A DNA stretch of 64,000 nt, from positions 1 through 64,000 of the forward strand of contig JACSRX010000035.1 of NCBI GenBank assembly GCA_014879535.1. The letters are read 5' to 3'. Positions 32,837 to 43,088 of this stretch are shown here, one piece after another. Both the position numbers and the translations under genes were made by a program. The notes under the pieces were generated by a model, which made no database searches, had not been told where the DNA came from, and worked only from the letters and a program-made list of their open reading frames with translations. The DNA comes from Chthoniobacterales bacterium (GTDB lineage: Bacteria > Verrucomicrobiota > Verrucomicrobiia > Chthoniobacterales > JACTMZ01). The first letter of the stretch is position 1, and the number at the start of each line of letters is the position of its first letter.

Positions 32837-35800
32837 ATGGCGATCTACGTTTACATCACCGAAAACTGCCGCGAGAACGCAATCACCTACGGGCTGCAGC
32901 ATGAGTTGGAGCGCTTCACGGCCCGCGTCGAGAAAGCCCAGTCATTGGAGCTTTTCGCCAACTTTCCACCACCTTATCTGGTTAAACGCAAGTTTGGCGG
33001 AGACCAAGGGCGGCTGATCGCAAGACACATTAGGGTGCCAGGAGCTGAAGAACACACGGTCGTGTGTTTTCTGGCCGTTCTGATACGAGGCAGCAAGGAT
33101 TACGACAAAGGCTTTGGCATTGATCCCATCGGCTGGGGCGACAAACACCTCAAGGGTCTCTACACAAACTCCGAGCTTGAGGAGTGGTTGCTTGGAAGAC
33201 TCGACAAATCCATCCCGGAGCCACCACCCCCGTCGGAGATCGAGAGCCGCTTTCTGCATGCTGTCACCAATGCAGCCACCGGGGAGGATGATTGGACCGT
33301 TGCAGAACAGAAAGGGTGGGTGCACAGGGTCCAACAACAAGATGTGGTGCCCCATCTTGGCCCACTCTTTGATGCACTCAATGAAGTTGTAAAAAACGCG
33401 AGGACCGGCTCACAGACGCAAGGAATCCAACCAGCCGGAAACAGTTGGGCAATCCGCTGGAGCGCTTATCCCAACCAGAAGCTGCTGGTGCTAGAGGATG
33501 TGGTCCCTGCCGCGGAAAGATCGATCCCGCGTGAGTCGCAATCAGAGGAGTCGCGCGCGGAAATCCTTCAATCCTGCCGCCGTGCATACCTCGACATCGT
33601 CACAGCCGACCAGAGTCAATGGCTCGCGATTCAGCGGGATTCCGAGGGAAATCTCGCGCTTTCTCCGGAAGAAGAGGAGGTCATCGACTCGACCCGCCCC
33701 GGAAACTCAACAGCCTTCCCCTTGTTCATCAACGGACGCGCGGGTAGCGGCAAGTCCACCGTGCTCCAATACTTGTTTGCCGACTATCTGATGACATATA
33801 TTGAGCTACTCGATAAGGAGCAGCTTCCGAACAAAGCCAAAATCTCGGACAACGCACCTTGGCCGGCTCAAGGAGCCGTGTATTTCACCTGCAGCAAGGA
33901 TTTACTCTCCAAAGCGCGCACGGCTGTGGAGACCATCCTTCGGAACGGTGCGCAATACTGGGATAAGTCCGAGCGCAAAGACCTGATCGCGCGCCGCAGG
34001 AGTGACATCGACAGCGCTTTCCGCGAGCTTCGCGGCTATCTCTTGAGCCTCGTTCCCGAGCAAGACCGCCATCGCTTCGACGAACGGAACTATGTTTCTT
34101 TCCCGAGATACCAGCGCCTCTGGACGGAGAAATTCGGCAAAGACCCCTCCGCCATCAAGCAATACGGCTCAGCCTTATCTTGGCATGTCATCCGCACACA
34201 CATTAAAGGAGCCTCGGCTGATGACCTTCTGGACCCCGAAGAATATGAACTTCTCGAGAGGAAGCAAAGAACCGTGTCCTCTGCTGACTATCGGCTGATT
34301 TACGACAAAGTCTGGGACAAATGGTATCGGCGTAAGTGTGAGGGCGAGCACCTCTGGGACGATCAAGATCTTGCCCGCTATCTACTCGAAAACGACCTAG
34401 CTCTTCCTGTGTTTCACGCAATTTTTTGTGATGAGTCACAGGATTTCACCTCGGTGGAGCTTCAAGCCATTCTGCGCCTCTCCATCTTCTCCAAGAGAAA
34501 ACTCCGCAGCGATGAGGTGAGCAGAGTTCCATTTGTGTTTGCTGGCGACCCTTTCCAAACGCTCAATCCTACAGGCTTCCGCTGGGAGTCAACCAAAGCA
34601 TCCTACTTCAAAAACTTTGTTCTCGCTTTGAATCCGTGGGGAGATCAGGACACGTCGCTCAATTACAAAGAACTCAGCCACAACTACCGGTCAAGCAAGA
34701 GCATTGTCGGTCTCTGCAATCTTATTCAGGCGAAACGCGCGCACCTGTTCCAGATGAAGACCGTTAAGCCACAAGAGATCTGGTCCGACGAGGATGCCCC
34801 ACTGCCGGTCTATTGGTTTAGGGCCGATGACAATGCGTTTTGGGTAGAGTTTGCCAATCAGAAGGACCTTGTGGTCATTACTCCTTGCCCAGAAGGATGT
34901 GAGGTGCAGTATGTTCAAGATGATCCCTTTCTGAAATCCCAGATATCAATCAAAGGGGATACTCCAGAGAATGTCTGGAGTGCCATTCGTTCAAAGGGCC
35001 TTGAGTTTGATCGGGTTGTGCTATATGGTTTCGGGTCAGTCGAAGAGGCATTGCGGCTCAACCGCCTCACAGCGTCGGAACTTCAGGAAGATGCCGCAAG
35101 CCGACTCCCGGCGGAGTATTTTTTCAATCAACTCTACGTCGCAGCAAGTCGCGCGAAGCACGCCCTCTTTGTTGTCGATACAAGCGACGGCTTAAAAAAG
35201 TTTTGGCCCTTTGCCTGGTCTCAGTCTTTGGATGAGCTGCTGTCATGGGTCCCAGGTGGAATTGAAAAGTGGAAGGAGCACGTGCAGCAGATGGTCGAAG
35301 GCCAAGTAGATATTCTTCGCACGGGACAATACGATGCGGCCAGAATGGCAGCAGACCTCGAGAAGCAAGGCGTCGCCGCCGAAAACGCATTCATCATGCG
35401 TCAAGCTGCGGTGCATTACCGCAACGCTGAAAACCACATCGCTGCGGAGCATTGCCAGACGAGGGCGCTCTTGTTTGAGGAGAAGTTCACTGAGGCGGCA
35501 AGGGCATTCTTCAAACAGAAACGGTGGGATGAAGGCGTTCGCGCCTATTGGATGGATGGCGTTAACGGCCGGCGGGAATTGGGCAGTGTCGGGGCAACAG
35601 AGCCTGAGGTGCAGGGAAAGTTGGAATGGCGTATGGCGGAGGCTCTCGACAAAAAGGCGACAGATATCGGGTTGTGGATCGATCTGCTGGACGATGTGGT
35701 CAGGAACGCGAGAAAGGAACGAGCACAATGGCCGCCGAAACAGCGAAAGGCTTGGAGCGACGCAGTTCTCAGCGCTATCTCGCGGGTCGTCGCCTTCAAA

Positions 35801-37198
35801 CGGGAATCGGCACCTGCAGGCCAATGGCTTGAATTCCTGCACCGGGTCGGGAACCTCATGGAGTTTAGCCTGTGCGCTGTGGCGCCTCTTGATCGTGGCG
35901 TTATCTTAGCGAGAGCGGGACAATTTCAAGAGGCGAGGAAAGTCTTCAACGAGGCAGGATTGGATGAAGCTAATCTGGACGGGCAACCCGAGGAGTTCCT
36001 CGAGACTCTGGCTGAGTGCTTACCATTCCCAAAAAACATTGGAGCTCTGGATCGTCTTGGAAAGCACGCACGCATCATACAAGAGTGGGAGTCCAAGCCA
36101 GATGTTGTCCAAACATCCTCGGATGTAGCTTTAATCGCAAACAGCCTCATTCGAGCAAATAGGGAATCTGACGCTATGCCTTTGGCCGTGCGCACAAATC
36201 GCGATGATTTAACGCGCAAGTGCGCCGAGAATTTTTTCAAGCGCGGAGATATTCAAGCAACACGCCGTGCGATGCTCTGCACACTGCTAATGTTGGGGCG
36301 CTCCGAGAGGCTAGGAGACATCATCCAGATCACAAAATGCAATGTGAATGGCTCCGACGGATCGCAAACGTGGGAAACTGTGTTAGGGGATGCTTTCGCG
36401 CCACATCTGGCGAAAGCTTTGGCAGGTGGAGATGCAGTCGCTGATGATAGAATGGGTCCGAAACTGGTGGGCATGCTGAAGCCAGAATGGGCTAAAGTCG
36501 ACGCCTCTTCAAAAGCAGAAGTTCATCTGTGGGGAGCCGCTGTCGAGCGAACAGGCCAGTTCAATGCTGCTATCGAATTCTATGATGGGATTCTTTCGCG
36601 GTGCCCCATAGAGGCATCTCATGAGGACCTACGGCAGTGGATTCGCGGACGGTCTCTCAAGGCGAAGTGGAAGCGCACGCTCAGAATGGACAAAGGGACG
36701 GCCGCTTCAGAACGGGTTGGCATTAAGAAGGAATCGGAGAAATGGAAACTTGAGAGCCCGGAGGCTATGGCTGAGCTTCCTGATCGTGTCAGTTTCCAGA
36801 AGGACTTGGAACGGCTAGCAACTGCGTCGTCGCAGGATGAACCCAAAGATGAACCCGCCGCAGAGGAGTCGATGTCCACAATGCCGGCTGAGCCTGCAAT
36901 TGGCGTTCTGGCCGCACCCGCACCTGACAAGATCCAACTATTCGGGTTCGACTTCCATATCAACAGGCCAAGAAAGAGACTGACGATCATGAGGCCGCCA
37001 AGTGATGACCGAGTGCGAGTTGAACTGGGACAGAAGTCAGAGTTTTCCTCCGATCTATCGTCCGAGCACGATGGTTACTCAAAATGGACGGTTCCGGACT
37101 GGGACATTGAGGTTTCGTTGCTTGCAGACGCACAACGGCCGCAAGCTGCTGTCAGGTTGCGCAGCCAGTGCTTGGAACTGCGCTTTGACATCACTTAG
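32837..37198 (+). CDS. giant UvrD/Rep-type SF1 helicase with long C-terminal solenoid, 1453 aa
   Basis: I take ATG 32837 (MAIYVYITENCRENAI) as start. The first 110 residues resemble a RelE/ParE-type fold (YLVKRKFGGDQGRLIARHI, VVCFLAVLIRG). Residues about 300-800 are an SF1A helicase: Walker A FINGRAGSGKST, Walker B FCDESQDFTSVE, AGDPFQTLNP, ELSHNYRSS, SKGLEFDRVVLYG and QLYVAASRAKHALFVVD. Residues about 850-1350 are repetitive helical pairs (TPR-like solenoid). The end is a small beta domain. Lower GC than the neighbours suggests transfer. The architecture recalls large defence helicases, but I know of no named system with it. Confidence 0.82.
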   Translation: MAIYVYITENCRENAITYGLQHELERFTARVEKAQSLELFANFPPPYLVKRKFGGDQGRLIARHIRVPGAEEHTVVCFLAVLIRGSKDYDKGFGIDPIGWGDKHLKGLYTNSELEEWLLGRLDKSIPEPPPPSEIESRFLHAVTNAATGEDDWTVAEQKGWVHRVQQQDVVPHLGPLFDALNEVVKNARTGSQTQGIQPAGNSWAIRWSAYPNQKLLVLEDVVPAAERSIPRESQSEESRAEILQSCRRAYLDIVTADQSQWLAIQRDSEGNLALSPEEEEVIDSTRPGNSTAFPLFINGRAGSGKSTVLQYLFADYLMTYIELLDKEQLPNKAKISDNAPWPAQGAVYFTCSKDLLSKARTAVETILRNGAQYWDKSERKDLIARRRSDIDSAFRELRGYLLSLVPEQDRHRFDERNYVSFPRYQRLWTEKFGKDPSAIKQYGSALSWHVIRTHIKGASADDLLDPEEYELLERKQRTVSSADYRLIYDKVWDKWYRRKCEGEHLWDDQDLARYLLENDLALPVFHAIFCDESQDFTSVELQAILRLSIFSKRKLRSDEVSRVPFVFAGDPFQTLNPTGFRWESTKASYFKNFVLALNPWGDQDTSLNYKELSHNYRSSKSIVGLCNLIQAKRAHLFQMKTVKPQEIWSDEDAPLPVYWFRADDNAFWVEFANQKDLVVITPCPEGCEVQYVQDDPFLKSQISIKGDTPENVWSAIRSKGLEFDRVVLYGFGSVEEALRLNRLTASELQEDAASRLPAEYFFNQLYVAASRAKHALFVVDTSDGLKKFWPFAWSQSLDELLSWVPGGIEKWKEHVQQMVEGQVDILRTGQYDAARMAADLEKQGVAAENAFIMRQAAVHYRNAENHIAAEHCQTRALLFEEKFTEAARAFFKQKRWDEGVRAYWMDGVNGRRELGSVGATEPEVQGKLEWRMAEALDKKATDIGLWIDLLDDVVRNARKERAQWPPKQRKAWSDAVLSAISRVVAFKRESAPAGQWLEFLHRVGNLMEFSLCAVAPLDRGVILARAGQFQEARKVFNEAGLDEANLDGQPEEFLETLAECLPFPKNIGALDRLGKHARIIQEWESKPDVVQTSSDVALIANSLIRANRESDAMPLAVRTNRDDLTRKCAENFFKRGDIQATRRAMLCTLLMLGRSERLGDIIQITKCNVNGSDGSQTWETVLGDAFAPHLAKALAGGDAVADDRMGPKLVGMLKPEWAKVDASSKAEVHLWGAAVERTGQFNAAIEFYDGILSRCPIEASHEDLRQWIRGRSLKAKWKRTLRMDKGTAASERVGIKKESEKWKLESPEAMAELPDRVSFQKDLERLATASSQDEPKDEPAAEESMSTMPAEPAIGVLAAPAPDKIQLFGFDFHINRPRKRLTIMRPPSDDRVRVELGQKSEFSSDLSSEHDGYSKWTVPDWDIEVSLLADAQRPQAAVRLRSQCLELRFDIT

Positions 37199-37530
37199 CC
37201 GGAACCGTGCAGTTGGGTGTGAAAACGGCCGTGGCGCGAAGGCGTAACATGCTTTTTATCAGGAGATTGCATGTCAGTTTTCTACTGAATTGCAGTTGGG
37301 CTGGCTCAACCAAATGGTGCTCCGATCTCCGCTTTCCCAAGACTGCCTTGGTCAGAGGGTTCTGCCTCTTTTTCTCGTCGAAGGGCCTGATCCCACTGCA
37401 TGGTTCCGGCTTAGAGCGAAATCCTGCGCCAGAGACCTGATGGTCTCTGGAGATTGCGTTGCCATTGCCAGCTTCACCTTGCTGCCGATCTCCCTTGACC
37501 AACGGTGATCGCCTGCCGCCAAATCTTCGT
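37199..37530. other. gene-free region between helicase and acidic protein
   Basis: Short ORFs on both strands cover this gap, but none has a ribosome-binding site or a protein-like pattern that I trust. The minus-strand 103-aa frame at 37191-37502 is the least unconvincing. I see no tRNA, clear hairpin terminator or repeat. Confidence 0.4.
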
Positions 37531-37992
37531 ATGACCGAAGTAGCCGCTTACTCGGAGGAGTGGATGGAAAGCGTCTGCGGTGCGGTGTGGAGGGCTAGAA
37601 ACTTGCGCCAGTCGATCACCTTGGCGGCCGCCCTGCTCACGGAATTGCTCGAGTCGGAGATCGAACGGGAGGGCTGGGACTCCGCATGGAAGGGCAACTT
37701 GGCAGCGTTTTGCGCGATGATGAGCGAGCAATCAGCAGAAACCTCCGATGGATGGACGGACGAAGACCAAGAGACTGATGAGTGGGCTTGGTCGTGCGCC
37801 GAGGAGATCATGGACCTTTACGGGCGGCTGTCTGGGCTGTCGGACTGGGACCTCTTCGCCGATTCCTGCCTGAGTTTGGATATCGGCGAAGAAGTCACGG
37901 ACAAGGAGGAGTTCGTTCGCTGGGCCTACTCTCTCTCGGTCGCCTACGTCCACGGGTATGTGACGCAGAATGACAGTCGGGCTCATCCATGA
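37531..37992 (+). CDS. hypothetical acidic protein, 153 aa
   Basis: Start chosen at ATG 37531 (MTEVAAYSEEWMES). The protein is very acidic and tryptophan-rich (TDEDQETDEWAWSCAEEIMDLYGRL) and predominantly helical. It precedes the protein kinase gene by about 115 bp. It might be a kinase substrate or regulator, or an inhibitor mimicking DNA charge. No family recognised. Confidence 0.6.
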   Translation: MTEVAAYSEEWMESVCGAVWRARNLRQSITLAAALLTELLESEIEREGWDSAWKGNLAAFCAMMSEQSAETSDGWTDEDQETDEWAWSCAEEIMDLYGRLSGLSDWDLFADSCLSLDIGEEVTDKEEFVRWAYSLSVAYVHGYVTQNDSRAHP

Positions 37993-38106
37993 AGTCGACC
38001 GAACCGATGCTGGCAGCCCTAGCGGACGTACGTTGCATTGCACCGACACAGTTCATCCTTGTTAGTGGTGCGCTCTATTGAGTCGCTTGTGTGTTACACC
38101 TTGCAG

Positions 38107-38901
38107 ATGCAGAAATATCACCCTGGCCTCCGTATTGCTGAACTCACGCTTGTTCGCCTACTCGCTCGCGGCGGTATGAGCCAAGTCTGGCAGGCATCGA
38201 GGAACTCCGAATCCGTAGTTCTGAAAATTTTCTGCAGGGATGACAATTGGAACGCCGCCGAGTGCGAGGAATGCCAGCGATACTTCGAGAATGAAGCACA
38301 ATGGCTGATGAAATTGCGACATCCCTCGCTTGTGCGCGGACTCGGCAGCCTCGGAACTCAGTCGCCGCCCATAACCATGATCGAATTTATCGAAGGAGAG
38401 AGTTTGCGAACGTGGATGGATGGCAATACCGGAAGGCGCTCTCTTGCGCTATTTCAGCGCCTCGCTCGCGGCGTGACCGAAGCGGTCAAATACATTCACG
38501 AACAATGCCTAATGCACCGCGATGTCAAACCGAGCAATGTCATGGTTACGCCCGCACTAAGCACGCGACTGATTGACCTACAATTTGTTCGTGAGAGTCC
38601 GCCGACTTTTCAGGCTTTGGATCGGCCAATGAGTACAGGAATTGGTGCTTGGGCCTTCGCGGCCCCCGAACTGATAGACGGTCTCGAAATGCGCTACGAT
38701 GCACGCGTGGACATCTATTCACTCGGCGCATTGTTGATTGAGCTTCTCACCGGTCGGCCGCCGCGCCGCCTGCCGCCGATCGCCTGCCGAAGCGACGTCC
38801 CGCATGCCCTCTCATCCCTACTTTGGGAGATGGTTGACGAGCGTCCAGAAAATCGCCCCGGGTGGGGAGATATCGCGCCTATTCTTCTCCCTTTGGAGTA
38901 A
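38107..38901 (+). CDS. Hanks-type serine/threonine protein kinase, short, with DLQ in place of DFG
   Basis: A 264-aa cytoplasmic kinase domain with no membrane segment; start taken at ATG 38107. Visible elements: glycine-rich loop LLARGGMSQVW, VVLKIF (Lys), MIEFIEGESL (hinge), LMHRDVKPSNVMV (catalytic loop), LIDLQFV where DFG is expected, AFAAPELIDG (APE) and DIYSLGALLIELLTG. The DLQ change may alter metal binding or regulation. It converges on the UvrA-like gene and overlaps it by 23 bases at the 3' ends. Confidence 0.88.
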   Translation: MQKYHPGLRIAELTLVRLLARGGMSQVWQASRNSESVVLKIFCRDDNWNAAECEECQRYFENEAQWLMKLRHPSLVRGLGSLGTQSPPITMIEFIEGESLRTWMDGNTGRRSLALFQRLARGVTEAVKYIHEQCLMHRDVKPSNVMVTPALSTRLIDLQFVRESPPTFQALDRPMSTGIGAWAFAAPELIDGLEMRYDARVDIYSLGALLIELLTGRPPRRLPPIACRSDVPHALSSLLWEMVDERPENRPGWGDIAPILLPLE

Positions 38902-41900
38902 GGGAAATGAGCTTCATACTGATTCGCTCCACAAGATTTCGCGCCCTGGCATGTTTTGCGGTGGAGATGAGAGCCAGTCCTGTGAGCGGTGCTGTCTGTG
39001 CAAGAGCAACCATCAACTGATCGCGGTCCGTCGTCGGCACATCGAAGAAGCGATCGTTTGCCCGAAGTTTCCCCAGCCCAAGCGCAACCGCCGCATTCAG
39101 CGAGAGCGAAGGGCACGTGAGCTTCGACTGCCATTCTGTGAGAGGCATGGAGCGCCAGATCTCGCGGAATGTGCGCCGCTGCAACTCCAGGCATCCGGCT
39201 TCCCAGCCCATCCCAGTGCCCTCGCAAGCTGGGCATAAAAGCTCGCGGAAGCCATCCTTGAGCCGTTGCTTGTGCTTCAGATCCGCAATTCGGCCCAAAG
39301 AGAGATAGACGTAGTCATGCAGACCGCGCCATGAGTAGTGATCCTGCTCCCGGTCTATCCTTCGTGCAGACGGCTTATGGAAATGGCGCCACGGAATTCC
39401 GTGCTCGAACAGTAAGCGTGTCCGCGTATCCATTCGCGCCGGTGCTTGACGAAAGTCCGCGACTTGCTGCTTTGCGAAGAACTCGGACTCAGGAATGATG
39501 CGTGAACGACGGAGAGATCTGATGCCTTCCAACACTGCCGGGTTCCAAAACTTGTCGTCCGCAATGCCCTTGCGCTCATCCGCAACGATCAGTCCCCAAG
39601 GGTAGGCGGGGAGTCGGCCAGTTCCCACGCACTGGGCGCAACGTCCCTGCGGGGAGTGCCAATCTCCGACAAACGGTGCGCTGAGGCTCAGCCCGATGGC
39701 AGTAGAAGAAACGAACCGCGTAGCGAGGATGCTACCCTCATCATCGAGAATGCGCACGACCCCTTGACTCCATCGGAGTGCGGTTGCGCGGAGCACTTGA
39801 GGCATACCGACGCCACAGACAACGACACATTCGGTGAGGTCTTTTGCGGATGCAATCTTGGCGGGTAAATCGCGCAGCGGTGTGTGGCCTTGGCAGGTAA
39901 GAGCCTCGCGAAAACCGAGTTTTAGGAGCGCTCGCACTGCCGTCACTAGGTCTCCCGGTGTGGCAAGTCCAAGCCGCAGTTGCGGAGCCACGGGCGAGAA
40001 TCCGAAACTGTGGCCTTCCGCAGCTGCAGCTAGCGCGTCGCTGTTCGGTAAAGGCGATACCTGAGCAGGAAGCGTCGCAGTGCATTGTGCCCGCGCCCAC
40101 GGAAGCAAATCGAGCAACTCTCCGATTCGAGCATCTTTCGGAATCCTATCGGCGTTAAGCCGCACCGCAGGCCGCAGCGGTCCGACAAGATCAACTTCAT
40201 CGCGTATCTCTGAGCGTGCTGCGAGGCACTCGAATACGTCGGCGCAGCGTTCCCACGCGACGCTCTCCGCGGTTGGGGGCGACCGGCGTTGGTCGGTTGT
40301 GACCGGCTTGCGCGTTCGGTTTCGCCACGCAGTCGCAGTAGGTGTTGCAGCCTTTGCCAGTTCAACGGACGTGCCTTCAAAAATTACTTGCCCGCCGGCC
40401 GGACCGCCGCCGGGTCCAAACTCCACGATCCAGTCTGCAAGCGGCAATAGTTCGAGCTTGTGCTCCAAAACAATAGCTGTGTGACCATGCTCGCACGTTA
40501 GATTGTGGATGCGTTCAAACACACGCGCAGCATCGGAGACGCTGAGACCAGCAGTTGGCTCGTCTAGCACAAGAAGGCCGGCGCCTTCACTTCGTTCTAG
40601 TCGAGCCAGAAACCGAGCAAGTGCAAGGCGCTGGCGCTCGCCCGCTGACAGTGTTGGAGTCGCGCGGCCTAAGGCAAGGTGGCCGAGGCCCAGATCTATG
40701 AGTGCCGCGAGCTTTTCCCTCCCCGCTGCGTCGAAAGCAGGGTGTGGATGTTCGGCCAGCGTGGCCACAGGTATATCGAGTAGCTCCGCGATTCCACATC
40801 CTTCACTACGGACCAACAGCGCTCCTCCGGCCAGCCGCGTCCCATCGCAAACATGGCAACGCGCGTCAGTCTCCGCGCCAAAGCCGTCTTGCGCCACTCC
40901 ACTGCCACCGCAGGACGGACAAGCGCCTGTCGAATTGAACGAAAAGTCGCCCGCGTCCAGACCCAGAGCTTCCGAATCTGGTTGTGCTGCAAAGTGCTTT
41001 CGTAACGGATCAAGAATCTCCAGCACTGTGGCCACAACGCTGCGACGGTTTTGACCAGCGAGTTTTTGTCCAACAACTTCTACAAAGCGAATGCTCGGCG
41101 GCATCCTCAATCTGCAAATTGGCGATTCGCCAGCACCTTCAAGCATTCCACGCGCCGCCGGAACCAACGCGCGGAGAACTGCTGAGGATTTTCCAGCACC
41201 TGACACCCCAACCACCGCGGTGAGTTGTGAGACTGGCAGACGAAACTCGGCGTTTTGAATATTGTGTAGCGATAGGCGCTTCACTTCAAGAAACCTGCGT
41301 GCCGCCGAGCGCCTGCTCGATCCTGTGATCTCCGATGCACGTTCGCGCGGAGCATCGACGGCAGGACCGTCGTACACGACTCGCCCGCCCGCGCTCCCGC
41401 CCCCGGGACCAAGCGTAATGAGGTGATCAGCATGTCGCAGAAGCAGCGGTTGGTGTTCGACCAGAATGACGGTGTTTTCATCGCGGACGACGGACCGAAG
41501 GATCGCTGCGAGGCCGCCGATATCCTGCGCGTGCAAACCGCGCGACGGTTCATCGAGAATGTAGCAAGCGTCGCGCATTCTTAACGCGAGGCCAAGACCG
41601 AGCTTTAACCGCTGTGCTTCGCCCCCACTCAGCGTCGAGGTCGCGCGGCTGAGTGGCAGATGTCCGAGGTTTAGATGTTCATAAGCCGTTATCAGCGTAA
41701 CGATTGAGCGCACAAGATCCCCTTCGCCGCTTCGGGCAGACGCCTGATGCGGTTCGAAGACTCCGCGCAGTTCACCAAGGCTGCGCCGTGAGACTAACTC
41801 CGCGAGGCCGTAGTCACGCCACTGGCAGGCTCGGGCGGATTTGTTGAAGCGACTTCCACCACAATCGGGGCAGGGCATCTCAGCAACCCACTGCTGGAAT

Positions 41901-43078
41901 ATCTTTGCTGCGGGCCCAGTGGAGCGAATACGCGTGAGGATCAGCGGAACGATTCCGGCGAAGGGGCGTTTCGCACTTCGTAATCTTGCTTCTCCTCGCG
42001 GCAATTCAGGGATTGGCTCAGTGCCGGAGCCGTGCATCACGATTCTCCTCAGTTCTGGCGAAAGGCGCACCCACGAGATATCAGTTGGGACATTGCGCAG
42101 GCGAAGAAGGCCGCGCAAAACATCGTCGAGCACACCCAGATGGGTGAACCGTCCGGCAGAGTTCTGCGCTAGGTTCAGACCACCATCAAGCAACGGAGCT
42201 TCAGCGGAGCGAATGAGTGCCTGTTCGCTGATACCTTGTGTCACGCCCAAACCCGCGCACGCCGGGCATTGGCCTCCACCTAGTCCTGCCACATTGAATG
42301 AGAAGAGACGGCGACCCAGCGGTTCGTAGGGTGCGGGATCATCCGGCGCAAGACGATGCACCCCAGCCTCGATGAAGGTATTGGCGATGACCCAGAGACA
42401 TCCTTCCAATTGTGGCGGAACAAGGCGGGAGGCGTCGTCAGCAGAAGCAACCTTGATCCGTGTGCGCGGCTCGGCAATCCACCAACGCGCCGGCAATTTT
42501 GACTTGCTTGACGTTCGCGTGGCTGCCGCCCAACTGGTGCGCCGCTCACGGTAATAGAATGTTCCGTTTGGTAGCCGCCCAGCGGAACCAATTGCGAGAT
42601 CAGAACGTGCGTCCGCGAGCGTGATCGTTTGTCCTTCATGGTGACGATGGAACCATTCTGCAAGGTTGAGGTCATTGACCGGCACAACCGCTTCTCCACC
42701 TGGCGAGCGCGATTGTCCATGGTGCAGGAAAAGACCAGCCAGCAGATCTAGTAATCCAGTGTAGCTCGCGACGGTCGAGCGGCTCTGACCGCGTAACGGC
42801 TCTTGCGGAAGTTCGATGCAAGGAGGCAAGCCATTCACCGCATCGACAGCAGGTTCGTAGGAAGGTGCCAGCGCATGCGGCTCACCGCGGAGACGCCCAA
42901 GCCGTCTGCGGGCAAGCCGCGCAATGATGTGATGCGCAAGCGTCGATTTTCCGGCCCCGGACACCCCGGCCAGTGCGACAAGCTGCCGGGCCGGCAGAGA
43001 AAGCGTCAGATTCTGAAGATTGTTTTCGCGCGCACCCGTGATACGGATTACGTCCGATGCTATGCGCTGTTGGTCCAT
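38879..43078 (-). CDS. giant UvrA-like ABC ATPase with about 450-aa C-terminal extension
   Basis: Start at ATG 43078 (MDQQRIASDVIRITGARENNLQNL) rather than 43177. The 1399-aa product contains two UvrA-type ABC halves: GVSGAGKST, LSGGEAQRLKL, ILDEPSRGLH; then GVSGAGKSS, LSAGERQRLAL and VLDEPTAGLS. UvrA-style zinc motifs are present (CPACAGLG, CPDCGGS, CPSCGGSG, CHVCDGT). Normal UvrA is about 940 aa. The extra C-terminus has two further cysteine pairs (CAQCVGTG, CPACEGTG), like an incomplete third zinc module. UvrA paralogues such as DrrC protect antibiotic producers from their own DNA-binding drug, which fits the oxygenase and methyltransferase genes directly upstream. Confidence 0.88.
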   Translation of the reverse strand: MDQQRIASDVIRITGARENNLQNLTLSLPARQLVALAGVSGAGKSTLAHHIIARLARRRLGRLRGEPHALAPSYEPAVDAVNGLPPCIELPQEPLRGQSRSTVASYTGLLDLLAGLFLHHGQSRSPGGEAVVPVNDLNLAEWFHRHHEGQTITLADARSDLAIGSAGRLPNGTFYYRERRTSWAAATRTSSKSKLPARWWIAEPRTRIKVASADDASRLVPPQLEGCLWVIANTFIEAGVHRLAPDDPAPYEPLGRRLFSFNVAGLGGGQCPACAGLGVTQGISEQALIRSAEAPLLDGGLNLAQNSAGRFTHLGVLDDVLRGLLRLRNVPTDISWVRLSPELRRIVMHGSGTEPIPELPRGEARLRSAKRPFAGIVPLILTRIRSTGPAAKIFQQWVAEMPCPDCGGSRFNKSARACQWRDYGLAELVSRRSLGELRGVFEPHQASARSGEGDLVRSIVTLITAYEHLNLGHLPLSRATSTLSGGEAQRLKLGLGLALRMRDACYILDEPSRGLHAQDIGGLAAILRSVVRDENTVILVEHQPLLLRHADHLITLGPGGGSAGGRVVYDGPAVDAPRERASEITGSSRRSAARRFLEVKRLSLHNIQNAEFRLPVSQLTAVVGVSGAGKSSAVLRALVPAARGMLEGAGESPICRLRMPPSIRFVEVVGQKLAGQNRRSVVATVLEILDPLRKHFAAQPDSEALGLDAGDFSFNSTGACPSCGGSGVAQDGFGAETDARCHVCDGTRLAGGALLVRSEGCGIAELLDIPVATLAEHPHPAFDAAGREKLAALIDLGLGHLALGRATPTLSAGERQRLALARFLARLERSEGAGLLVLDEPTAGLSVSDAARVFERIHNLTCEHGHTAIVLEHKLELLPLADWIVEFGPGGGPAGGQVIFEGTSVELAKAATPTATAWRNRTRKPVTTDQRRSPPTAESVAWERCADVFECLAARSEIRDEVDLVGPLRPAVRLNADRIPKDARIGELLDLLPWARAQCTATLPAQVSPLPNSDALAAAAEGHSFGFSPVAPQLRLGLATPGDLVTAVRALLKLGFREALTCQGHTPLRDLPAKIASAKDLTECVVVCGVGMPQVLRATALRWSQGVVRILDDEGSILATRFVSSTAIGLSLSAPFVGDWHSPQGRCAQCVGTGRLPAYPWGLIVADERKGIADDKFWNPAVLEGIRSLRRSRIIPESEFFAKQQVADFRQAPARMDTRTRLLFEHGIPWRHFHKPSARRIDREQDHYSWRGLHDYVYLSLGRIADLKHKQRLKDGFRELLCPACEGTGMGWEAGCLELQRRTFREIWRSMPLTEWQSKLTCPSLSLNAAVALGLGKLRANDRFFDVPTTDRDQLMVALAQTAPLTGLALISTAKHARARNLVERISMKLISLTPKGEE

Positions 43079-43088
43079 GCCATACTCA

